Assembly: GCA_023079485.1 (NCBI GenBank) | Contig: CM041108.1 | Coordinates: 1,736,001-1,800,000 of the forward strand | Length of the DNA stretch: 64,000 nucleotides | Source: Archilochus colubris | Lineage: Eukaryota; Chordata; Aves; Apodiformes; Trochilidae | Reading direction: 5' to 3' | Part shown: piece after piece, positions 10,713 to 21,721 of the stretch | How the letters are laid out: every line of letters starts with the position of its first letter | Position numbering within the stretch: the first letter of the stretch is position 1 | Translations under genes and position numbers: made by a program | The notes under the pieces: model-generated | The model's database searches: none | What the model saw: only the letters and a program-made list of their open reading frames with translations | Told to the model about the DNA's origin: nothing

Positions 10713-11911
10713 CATAGAATCATAGAATCATAGAATAGGCTGGGTTGGAAGGGACCTCAGAGATCATCGAGTCCAACCCTTGATCAGCTACCACCACAGT
10801 CACTAGACCATGGCACTGAGTGCCACATCGAGTCGCTTTTTAAATGTCTCCAGGGACGAAGAGTCCACCACCTCCCCAGGCAGCCCGTTCCAATGGCTGA
10901 TCACCCTTTCCGTGAAAAAATTCTTTCTAATAGCCAATCTGAACTTCCCCCGGCACAATTTAAGACCTTGCCCTCTTGTCTTATTGAGAGTTGCCTGGGA
11001 AAAGAGACCAACCCCTGCCTGGCTCCATCCTCCTTTCAGGTAGTTGTAGAGAGCAATGAGGTCTCCCCTGAGCCTCCTCTTCTTCAGGCTGAACAGCCCC
11101 AGCTCCCTCAGCCTCTCCTCATAGGATCTGTGTTCGAGTCCCTTCACCAGCCTGGTTGCCCTCCTTTGGACCTGTTCCAGGACCTCTACATCCTTCTTGA
11201 ACTGAGGGGCCCAAAACTGAACACAGTACTCAAGGTGTGGCCTTACCAGGGCTGAGTATAGGGGCAGAATCACCTCCTTGGACCTGCTGGTGACGCTGTT
11301 TCTGATACATGCCAGGATGCCATTGGCCTTCTTGGCCACCTGGGCACACTGCTGGCTCATGTTCAGCTTCCTGTCAATCCAGACTCCCAGGTCCCTTTCT
11401 GCCTGGCTGCTCTCCAACCACTCTGTCCCCAGCCTGGAGCTCCCCATGGGGTTGTTGTGGCCAAAGTGCAGGACCCGGCACTTGGCCTTGTTGAAGCTCA
11501 TCCCATTGGAGTCAGCCCATCTCTCCAGTCTGTCCAGGTCCCTCTGCAGAGCCCTCCTGCCTTCCAGCTGATCAACACTTCTCCCCAGCTTGGTGTCATC
11601 GGCAAACTTGCTGATGATGGACTCAATCCCCTCATCCAAGTCATCAATGAAGATATTGAACAGGACTGGGCCCAGCACTGATCCCTGGGGGACACCGCTG
11701 GTGACCGGCCGCCAACTGGAAGCAGCCCCATTCAGCACCACTCTCTGGGCCCGGCCCTCCAGCCAGTTCCTAACCCAGTGCAGAGTACGCTTGTCCAAGC
11801 TGTGGGCTGACAGCTTTCTCAGGAGGATGCTGTGGGAGACGGTGTCGAAGGCCTTGCTGAAGTCCAGATAGACCACATCCACAGCCTTCCCCTCATCCAC
11901 CAGGCGGGTCA
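10713..11911 (-). mobile_element. CR1 LINE, 5'-truncated, 3' part of ORF2 reverse transcriptase intact
   Basis: On the minus strand this encodes 369 codons without interruption (11912 down to 10803). It carries reverse-transcriptase block A ([17 protein letters not shown]), block B ([20 protein letters not shown]) and the catalytic FADD (KFADDTKLG), then the CR1 C-terminal region ending [13 protein letters not shown]. A short 3' UTR ends in three ATTCTATG units, read as CATAGAAT on plus at 10713-10736. The 5' end is cut inside the reverse transcriptase near 11911, the usual CR1 truncation, so the endonuclease and start are missing and the copy is immobile. The clean frame suggests it is the youngest CR1 here. 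Confidence 0.97.
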
Positions 11912-11912
11912 A
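10803..11912 (-). pseudogene. Partial CR1 ORF2 (reverse transcriptase C-terminal part), frame intact
   Basis: A remnant of an element ORF, not a host gene. It is open for 369 codons but lacks the N-terminal endonuclease and the first reverse-transcriptase blocks, so no functional enzyme is expected. FADD in place of the more general YADD is normal for CR1. Confidence 0.9.
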
Positions 11913-12030
11913 AGGGTTAACTCATTTTTCCCCCTTTTTTTTTTTTTTTTTTGCCTCTGAAGAAACAAACAGAGGCTGAATCCCACCCTCTCCCCAGAGC
12001 CTCTTTCTTGGCTGGATCCAGAGAGCATGC

Positions 12031-12057
12031 AAATAATAATAATAATTATTATTATTT
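12031..12057. repeat. AAT/ATT trinucleotide repeat forming a near-perfect palindrome
   Basis: Five AAT units run into four ATT units around a central AATT, giving self-complementary arms of about 9-10 bases. It can extrude as a cruciform. Confidence 0.8.
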
Positions 12058-15000
12058 CTGTCCTATATTTTTCTTTTTGGCCTCCTCCTTTCAGCAGCCT
12101 TGGGGAACTGAGCAAACCAAACGACACAGGGAAAGCAAGAAACCCAAATAAATAAATAAGTGATAAAAGCAGAGTGGGAAGGAGATTTAAAAAAAAAAAA
12201 AAGCAAAAAAAAGCAAACCCGACAACATTCCCCTGGTAGGGGCTGAAAATGCTGATAAAGCAAACAAGAGACAGACAGGGGCTGTGGTGGGAGAGATGTA
12301 AATGCAGACGTCTGGGAAAAAGCCCTAAATCCTCCTTGTTTTGGGTATTTGGGGATAAATCCTTTAGGGAGCAGTGAGGAGATACTGCAGTGCCTGAAGG
12401 TGAAATTCCCTCGGGATGGAACCTCCTGGCTCTGCTTTTCTTCTGCTGCTCTTTTCTTCTCTTCCAGGTGGCTTTTCCACCCCTCAAATTTCCTCACCTA
12501 TTTAGAGATCCCTGTTTCTCTCTCTATACTTTTATATCTGTGTGGTTGGAGCTATATTTATATATTTATAGATCTTCTCTCCTCCTGGTTGTGTCCAACC
12601 AGGGCTGAAGCTGGAAGGAATCCTGAGCTCAAATCCAGGCTCTGCAAAATGTCTTCCCCTCTCACTCCTTTCATCTCCTGCTTTGCCCAGCACCCATTCC
12701 TGAAAAAATGGGTCCTGATGTACTAAAAAAAAAAAAAAAAATCAAAACAAATAACATTTCATCTATTCCAAATGGAAGAAAACTAAAAATCAAGTTGGTG
12801 GGTTCAGCCCAACCTGCTGGGAAGCCCCTGGGGCATCTTCTCCTGCTTGTGTCTGGGTGTACAGGTTGGGAGCATTGGTGTTTTAGGCACAAAGAGTCAA
12901 TATTGTGGTTTTCTAAGGAGAAGTATTTGTGGTTGGCTCAAAGGATTGTGAAAAACCAGGCAAACAATGCAGCACAAAGAGGAAAGGGGAGGGGGAGTGT
13001 TCCAGATCCTCCTTCCCCCATTTTTGGATGGATTTATCCCACATCTGCTCACTCACCTCAGGGCTTTGGGTGACCTGAGCTCAGGTCTGGTATTTCCAGA
13101 GACAGATCCCTTATTTTTCCTCCCTATAGCAGAGGATTCCTGTGCCTTTCCCCTCTAATCTCTCCCCCAAACTCCTTGGAGCTGATAATGAAACACTTCC
13201 CCCCCTGCCTGCTTCTCTGGATTAAGAACCTCTCCTCGAGGAAGCTGACAACCATAACAACCCCATTTGCTAAGATAACATTATTTCAGGATGGTGGCTG
13301 CTTTCCTACACACACACCACAACTAAATAACCCCAAGCAACAAACCCTGGGAGCTGAAATCCAGGACCAAAAAACCAGGGGGTACCAGGCACGTCCCAAA
13401 GGTTTTGGGGATGCTCCAGCCTCCTGCATCCCAGCAGTGGGGGTCACCCCTTCAAAAAGGGTTGAATTCAGCCACCACATCACCTTTCCCTGGTTTGGTT
13501 TTCCTCCTTTCTTGACCTGCTAGATGTTACCATCTGCTGAGGGTTTGCCCAAGCTCTGCAATCTCTGCTTCCATGTTCAGTCCAACAAGCCCAATTTGAC
13601 AGGAAAAGGGATGCCTGAGGTTTTGTTATGCCTCAAGGCAACCCCAGGGTCTCCCTTCTCCCTGCCTGACGTGCTTGAAGGGGCAGCAAACCCCAGGAGG
13701 GGCTTCTGGCAGAGCTTAAAATCATGGGGAAAAATAAAACAGGGAGTGGTGAGAGGAAAAGGAATGGTGCAGGCTGATGATACCTGGATTTTATGGTGAA
13801 GGAGGGAGGGGAAAGTTGTTCCTGGTTGATGTCACCACCATTTGGTGGTGAGACCTTCCCTGTCTCTGGGTTGGGAAGGTGGGTGAGAGGAGAAACCCTG
13901 CTCCAGGGCTCAGGTCTTGGGGTTGGGTTAGAAAAAGGGCTCAGCATCCCTCTCCCTTTGGAAAGCAGAGATCCCAAATCCTCCCAGATGACACTGCTCC
14001 CTCTGAAAGGCTGGGGGAGAGAAGCAGGAGGCAAAGAAAAATTAATGCAGACCCTCTAGAGATGCAAACACAAACTGGGATGCTCTGGAGCCAAAACTAT
14101 CAGGGGGGCTCCAGAAATGTGCCTTACCCTAAATTATCCAAATCACCCCCCCTAGAAATGAGCTGCCTGCTTCAAGAAGCCAAATCCTGCAAATAGCCTG
14201 AGCAGGAGGTGGGATTTGGGATTTTCTGGGAAGCTTTCTAGCTCTGCTGCTGGGAATCCATCAGGGGAATCAGACCTCAGGAGGTGCAAAGCTGCAAACT
14301 TGGGCAGCTTAGGAAATTCTGAGTGTCCTGATCCTGTCCTGAGCCCCTTCCCCAGCCCTTGTCTGGTGAGTCCCAGCCCTGCAGGGTCACCCTGAGTCCC
14401 AACCAGGCAGAGAAAGGCACTTTCTGTCCCAAACTATGTCCTCAGCCCCTTCCTTCATCAAAGGGCTCCTGCATCCCAGTTAATATTTCCTCTCACCAAA
14501 GGCTTTCCCAGTGTCCCCTCCTGGCACTGCTGCCTTTCCTGGATGTTCCCTATCCTGGGGACATCTTGAACCCATCAGGGCAATCCCAGCCCTTCCCAAA
14601 TGCCCAAATGCCAGTGTTTTGGTGGGAAAAAACCCCAAACATCAGTTTTAGGGACATTTGCAGGGATGGGACACCAGAGAGGGGGATTTTGGTGCTAATT
14701 GGTTAGAGGCAGCAGGGAAGCTCATGGAGAGGGGTGAGGCTGAATCCAAGGCTGGGGTTTCAAGCTGTAGAATTTATAAATGTTTTGGGTGGGTTTTTTT
14801 TTCCTATTTTTTTTTTTTCTGTCTAAACTAAAAGCCAGCACCTCATCAGCACAGCATCCAGGCACCACGAGGTCCAGAAGACAGCAAAGCATCCTTGTAT
14901 ACAGCCCCTCCTGCCCAGTACCCAGCAAAGACTGGTGGAAATCAATGATATTATGGAGAGTTCCCCAAGCTCTGAGACATTTTGGGAAGAGCTGCAACCT

Positions 15001-15295
15001 ACCAACCTCTGACCAGCTTGATTTTTTGGGGTTTTTTTGTTTCCTTCAAAAAAACCCATCCCAGGTCAGCACCTGCTTTGCAGAGCTTCATCTCCTCCCA
15101 GCTCCCTGGGATGCAGGGGTAGGGTTAAGCACCTCAAATCCAAATTATGGGTCCAGGAGAGGGGGTGAATAAGGGATTAATTTCTAGCTGGGTGGAGAGG
15201 AAGGGGGGTTCCTCCCTTAGTGCTTGCCCAGAGCCTTGGTTTTCACTCTTGAGTGTTTAATTGCTTGTGTTTACAAGAGCTAAAAATATTTACTT

Positions 15296-15322
15296 GGGGG
15301 GGGGGTTGGGGGAAGAAGGGGC
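15296..15322 (+). other. G-quadruplex-type motif
   Basis: Four usable G-runs: ten G, then TT, five G, AAGAA, four G, followed by CAGG. It meets the usual G3+N1-7 pattern. No function is implied by sequence alone. Confidence 0.6.
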
Positions 15323-18300
15323 AGGAAGAGGGCTTGAAGATTTTTACAGGCCCTGTTTTTGGAAAGAGGATTAAATAAAAAGAACATGGGATTATAGATT
15401 TAAAAAAAACAAATGCAAGCAGAAGAAGTGCTGAGCAGAACAAAGTCTCTGCACGATGCCGAGGATGGAGCTGGGTGATGGAGACCCTGAGAGGAGTCAG
15501 CCTTTTGGAGCCTTTGCTCATATTTCATGGCCTGGAGGGGTTTTGTTGGGGTTTTTTTGAGCTTTCCTCAGCACTTCCCCCTGCCTTTTACAAGGCCTGG
15601 TGCCTACCCTCACATTTGCTTTCACCTCCTGCCAACAGCAGCTCCCGGAAGATTTTGGGGTGATGCTGACGCCGGCAGCTCTCTGAAAAATAAAAAATGG
15701 CAGAAAAAAAAAACCAACAGAGCAAACCAACAAACCAAAAAGGAGGAATTCAGGCATGGGACAGCAGCAGGCTGGCTGCTGGCAGGCCAGGCTCTTGCTG
15801 ATGATTAACACTTTAGAAATATGAAGTGCTAATTCCCTCTTCCCTGGGGGCCAGCGGGAGCCGGGGTTATCGGCACGGGCAGGGAACCCGATGGAAAAGG
15901 CCAGGCAGGGAGGGAGGGGATGAAGGGGGGGATCAGCACTATTCAGCCCCAAAGTTCAGCTCTTTTGCTTTCTTTTTAAAGGGTGTTTTGTTTCCAGCAA
16001 GGAAAAGGAAGAATTCCATGACGTGCAGCAGCCTGAGGAGGGGATGCTTGGACCCGGCCACCATAAGCCCCTTTTTGTGCTGCTGCTCATCAAGTCTCCA
16101 GCCAGGCTGGAGGGATGCTGAGATGTGGTGGTGGCCACAGGCTGGGGCATTGTGCCCAGAGGCATTTCCAAGGGCAGAGCAGGGCCTGGTGACCTTCTGG
16201 GTTGGCATCAGCTCCTGGAGCAATCAATGGGACATTGTCTGCTCGGGGAGCCAGGCAGCACACAGCAGCTCGGAGTGATGGCAAGGAGGTCAAGATCATC
16301 AAGATGACCCCAAAACTCTTTCCCTTCTGCTTCAAACCAAGACCTTGAGATGCTTTGCAGTGAGGCACATCACAGGGAACAACTCCAGATCACAGTTCAG
16401 AGCCCAGATATAGGTGGCATCCCAGTTTTTCTCCTTTGCCTTCATTTCTGGTGTGAGCTGAACCCAAATTGAGACTGAGAAAGGCTCAAAGTTCTGAGAT
16501 CTGAGTGACCTGGAGCTGTGTTTTGAGTCTCACAAGTCTCTTGCAGGATCTTTAATGCTGGTGATGAAAAGCAAAGTGAGCCCCATGCCACCACCATCAG
16601 CTCCTGGCCAACCCCACAGGCTCAGACCCTCTCCACCTGTAATAGGGCAGTGGGAGCCTCCTCCTTGCACAGGCAGGGCAGGATGGGGGGATAACAACCT
16701 CCCTGAACCTTGTGTCAGCAGGGTTTGGGTGACAGCAGCTGCTTTTGTTGTATTTTTTTTGTGTTTTGCAATCCAGGAGCAGGGTGAAGCTGATGGAAGT
16801 GAGTTTGCGTGGGGCCAGAAGGAATCTGCAATGAAAACACCCCCAGACCCTACAGACATCTGGACAGGAACCTCACCTCCTTCATGGTCCTCAGCCATGG
16901 GAAGAATGAGCCTCATTCATGAGGAGTGGGATTTTCAGCAAAACCCTCGGGGCTGCAGGGTGTGATGGCACCAGGAGAACACCTGGAGCTGCCTCTGGTG
17001 ATGGCACCACCAAGAAGCCCAGCTTGATGCTTTGCTTGGCCTCCCAAAGAGGCTGTTGAAGCTGCTGAGATCCCCAAATCCCCCCTCAGGGAGACCCTGA
17101 TGGCAGGATAACCCTTCAGCAGAAAAGCACAGGCAGAAGGAGGCAAGGTGGGCAGGGGGCAGCTCTGCTCTCCAATTCCTGCTCCAGCCACACGGTATCA
17201 TTTTCCCAGCTTGAATTCCTCCCCTCTGCTCAGACTGCATCTGACTTCTATCCCCAGCACGTCTGGATGACTGGTTAGGGAAAACAAAAGTTGGGAGGAT
17301 GGAGATAAGGTTTCTGCTGCTGGCAAACTGTTTATCCCCTTGGTGCTGGGGCTTACCTGCAGCACGTAAGAAATCCTCTCTGAAAGGTGACAGGTTTCTC
17401 CTGCCACACAGCTCGTGGATGCTTTGCAGATAAAAATCTCCCTCTGTGCCCAGCACAGATGATTTTTTTTTGGTGTGTCTCAGCCCCCCCCAAAGAGCCA
17501 TAAAAGCCCTCCCCAAGCAATGAGTCAGCTAATCCAAACCACACGGCTCTGAAACGCTGGAGGTCAACCCAGTGCACGGGCCTGAGCTTGAAAAGCACAA
17601 CTGCATCTCCAGCAAAAATCCCAATAATCAGAGAGAGATGGAGAAACAGCCTCCCCCTTGCATGGCAGCAGAGCTGGGAAGCCCTGGGAGGGGGTGGGAC
17701 AGTGCCTGATGGGTGCCACCAGCCCTGGGAGATGCTCCCTTGGCTTCCCCCAGCCTCTGGGCTGCTTTGCTTTGCAGCCATTTCCCACTCTGGAGACTCA
17801 GGATCAACTTCTCCACTCCTCTGCTCCATCCCTCTGCCTTTGGGGGTTATTTCCATCCCCTTTCTTTCATTTCTCCCTTTCTCTCTTCGAAAGACAAGGA
17901 GAAAAAAAAAAAATAAAAATCCACCCTCCAGCCAGGCACCAGCTCTGCCTCTGGCCTCTTGCTCCAGTTTCACGTTTGACTCTAATCCCACAATTTACAT
18001 AGCAGGGAGCTCAGGGCCAAACCCAATGGGCTGAGGAACCTGCCAGAAACCTCAGCTTTTCCTAAGCCCTATAAACAGTTCCCTGCCTCCAGCCCAGCAC
18101 CTGCTGCCCAGCCCAGGATCTGGGTCCATCCGGGGGGAGATGGGATGCTCCTGGGATGCACCCAGACTGTGTCCATGGGAAAGGAGCTCAGGCCACTGCT
18201 CCCCTGGGACAACACTATTTTCCCTGGCAGGCTGGGCACCAGCCTTGTCCAAAAAAAGTGTATTCCTGCTCTGTTTTTTTTGTTTTGTTTTGTTTTTTTT

Positions 18301-19090
18301 TACCATGTGGCATTTCATGGGCTGGAGCACCCATTGAGGGCTGAGTGCCCACACGGCCGGTGTCTGGCCCCTGGAGGAGGTCTGGGGCTAAAGGAGGAGG
18401 ATTATTTATTGCTGGTCCCTTCCCACAACATTTGGGAGTTGGGAAATGCTCCCTCCTGGCCGGAACAGTGATGAAATCCAATGTCCCAGGTGGTTCTTGC
18501 CTGACCTTGGGGCAACCCTGGAGGAAGCGTGGAAGGGAGCCAAGGAGGGAGCAAGGACAGGCAGGGAGCAGGTGTCCCAGGGCAAGGGACATCCAGGAAA
18601 GCTCCAGCATGTCAGGACTAGAAAGAGAAGAAAGGAAAACACTCACCTCCTGTCTCTGAGGTCATTTGCTCAGCTGACCTTTACCCTTTCCTACTTTTCC
18701 ATTTGGAAAACCAAATGGATGCTTGATGATGGCAGTGGGACACCTGAGGGAGATAAAGCAAATTATATGATGAGTTTTATCTTCCTGGGGGCACTGAGTG
18801 ATTCTTTTGAAGCTGAACATCAATGTCTTTTTTTTTTTTTTTTTTCCCCCATGTTGTTTTTTTCCCTTCCCAAACATTTTCTGCACAAACCAAACCCCAG
18901 GGGCTGAGGCTCTAATGAAAGCTGCTTTCCTCATCAAGGCTGCAGTGAAATTCAGTTGCTGCAACAAATGTCTCATCTTGCCCTGTCTGAAGTGGCACTT
19001 TGGGTCCAAAAAATGCTTTTGGATCCTCTTTCTGTACAGCTTCTTGCTGGGGAGGGACCACTCCATCCCAGTGAGGATGCTGCAGATTAC

Positions 19091-19110
19091 TGAGCACCAT
19101 CTGCTGGCAC
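19091..19110 (-). promoter_or_regulatory. Candidate CTCF-type motif
   Basis: The minus strand reads GCCAGCAGATGGTGCTCAG, close to the vertebrate CTCF core CCASYAGRKGGCRS with T in place of C at one core position. It is a single motif match without occupancy evidence. Confidence 0.25.
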
Positions 19111-19462
19111 CCAGGTTATTCACCCAGGATTTCCTGGGATGGGACACAGGATGTTTTTTCTTAACTGACCCAAGTTCTGGTTTGCTGAAAGGCCAAAGAG
19201 CTCCTCTTCACCTTGCTCATGATGCACATTGGAGGCTTTTTGTGGAATAAGAAGAACTGATGGGCAGCATGTGGTGGGGAAACTGTGGTCTGGCAGAAGG
19301 CTAAGGCAGAATCACCCACTGAGGGCAGGAATTCACCCAGAAAACCTCATTATAAATATGCCAGAACCTAAATCTGTTACATCACAGCTTTCTTCCCATG
19401 TGCAGGGATTAAAACCAGGAGATTTTGCAGGTCTTTATGGGCAGGAATCAGGACCCCAGTTG

Positions 19463-19508
19463 AAAAGGACACAAAACAAAAAGGACACAAAACAAAAAGG
19501 ACACAAAT
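19463..19508 (+). repeat. Short tandem repeat, 16 bp unit, three copies
   Basis: The unit GGACACAAAACAAAAA is repeated in tandem, with the last copy partial. Confidence 0.8.
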
Positions 19509-21679
19509 CACCTGAATATTTTATCTCATTCTGAGTACAACGATTTCAGACTCCAGTTTGCTGCTTGGTGATTCCCCCTGGCTCCATCTATCCCCAACCC
19601 AGCCATGTACCTCAACCTCTGACAAAAGCTGATTTCACAGAATGGTTCAGGTTGGCTTTACAGCCAAAAATCAGCAACAAAACATCGTGCTCCTTGCTAA
19701 TATTTTTCCCAAGCAGAGAAAAATCAGAGTGATGTGGAGGGAGATGCTGGGAAATGAACACAAGGGGGGTTTTCTGCTCTGGAGACAACCTGTTTAGGGA
19801 TTAATTTGGCACTGCACCACTCTGGTAGGGCAGAGAGGATGGATGCAATATTATTTTAGGGATCTAAGTGCAGGACCTATGGTTGTGGTGGTCCCAAGTG
19901 CTGGGATTCAAGGCCAGGAGTCCTCCAGTGTAAATCCAGGTGAGATCCAACTCTTCCTGCAGAGGAAGCAGAGGGTAATGATGCTTTTTGGGTGAATTCA
20001 GTGAGTGTGTGAGGTTACCCAGAGGCTGGGGCTGGGTTTCCCACATATCTGTCTGTCCCTCCTGCAGGCTGCTCTGCTGGCAGGAGGAAAAAAAGGGGAA
20101 TTTTCACGACTTCAAAGCCCCTCTTTCAGTCTGGGATTGTGTGATCCAAGCCAAAGTGCAGCCTCAATCCATCATTCCAAAGAGTTTGGTGTTTGGATAT
20201 TTGTGTAAAATGACAGATTGGAGAGACCCAGAGCTGGAAACCAGATGCTTTCCCAAGCAATTAAAAAAGAGGGAAAGAGTTTGGAAGGCAGGAAAACAGA
20301 AAGAGCCTGGGAAGCAAACATCACTGCAGCTCCTGGCCTTAAAAACATTTCTTTAAAACTTTCCTTTCCTTAAAAACCTGGGGCTGCCAGGCTGGAAGTG
20401 GCAGCATCTCCATGAGCACCACGAGCCAGCTGTGATGGAGGAGACAAAGGAGATGACACGACCAAGGCCCCATGGAAAGTCAGGGTCAGAGAGGGAAGAG
20501 TTATTTAATTGTTGGGATTCAGTGACAAGCAGGAAAAGCTGACCTCATCCCAGCTGGAAATCCCCAGTGAGAGCCAAAACTGGGATGCTGGGCTCAGGCT
20601 GTGCAGGTGGAGAGGAAACCATGAGCTTAAAAAGCTGGGGAGATGCTGCTGCCCCCCAGCATCTCCTGGCACAAGTCAAAACCCTTCATCTCCTCTGCTA
20701 AAAGCATTCCAGTGGGATGGATTCCAATCTGAGGTGGATTCCAGTTAGTTTGGGCATTTCTTCAGGGCCTCAATAGACCCCAGAGAGCCCCTGGGAGGAG
20801 AGGTGTCTCCCCACCACAGTCCCATGGGAAGAACAAGGATTTCCAAGGATTGGAAAGGATTCCTTGTTTCCAAAGAACAAGTATTGGCAAAGGATGCTCC
20901 TCTGGACATGGTTCTGGTGGGATGGTGCCCAAGAGCTGAGCTGGGTATCCACAATTTGACAAAACTGCTAAAAATGAGCCCAGGAGGTTGGCAGGCAGGC
21001 TGAGCCTCTAAAGATAAAGCTCAGCCCCAGGTGCTACCCAGGAATGGGGGAAACTGGGGGTATTTTTGGTGTGGTTTCAATTGTTTTCAGCCTTTCAGCT
21101 GGGGCTGCAGGTCCAGGGGTGCTGGAAACCCAGCAGGATTTCCACTTAAGAAGGAATTTTAACCCTGGGATGCCCAGCACAAGGTCTGGCTGTCTTTCTC
21201 CAAAGCTCCTGCAAAGAATCCTGGTGCATCTGACACACCAGGATTAGCCACACGTACAACAGGGATGACCACTGGGATGCATGGCAGGGCCAGAAGTAAA
21301 AGCAACTCCTCCCCAGGGGAAAAAAAGGGAAAAAAGGGATTGGGTTTGGCTGCAAATTTTGAAAAAAAAATGTAAAAAATCATTATTTTGTTTTGTTTTG
21401 TCTTCAAGAAATGTCTCCTGGGAAAATGCCTCTGCTTTTTTTTTGGTTTTTCTGATTCAAAGACAACTAAGGCCAGGCTGGAGATTGTGCAAGGATGAAA
21501 ATAAAAAGAAATAAAGAGACTCTTTGAAGAGTTTGCTGACAAGGGAGCTTTAGCCTGGTGACACCTTGCAGATGGAATGACTTGAGCTCACTGCTCCAAC
21601 ACAAAAAAGCAGCAGGGAGGGTGACAGAGAAGCCCTTGCAGCCACAGGGGCTGTGAAAGCACCAAACCAGAAGCCCAGC

Positions 21680-21721
21680 TTAAAGTTTCTGCTTTAAAAA
21701 GTTAAAGTTTCTGCTTTAAAA
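21680..21721. repeat. Perfect direct repeat of a 20-mer hairpin
   Basis: TTAAAGTTTCTGCTTTAAAA occurs at 21680-21699 and again at 21702-21721. Each copy is self-complementary (TTAAAG, 6-base loop, CTTTAA). Confidence 0.85.

Larger units (their letters stand above)
11912..19600. other. Intergenic, no gene seen
   Basis: Contains an AAT/ATT palindrome (12031-12057), an AAAT run (12146-12164), and several poly-A/poly-T runs (11936-11952, 12187-12200, 12724-12740, 18831-18845). It also holds a G-run cluster at 15296, a CpG-richer stretch around 15650-15900 and an AP-1-like TGAGTCAGC at 17521. A three-copy AAAAGGACACAAAAC repeat lies near 19463-19508. No coding potential could be supported. Confidence 0.6.
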
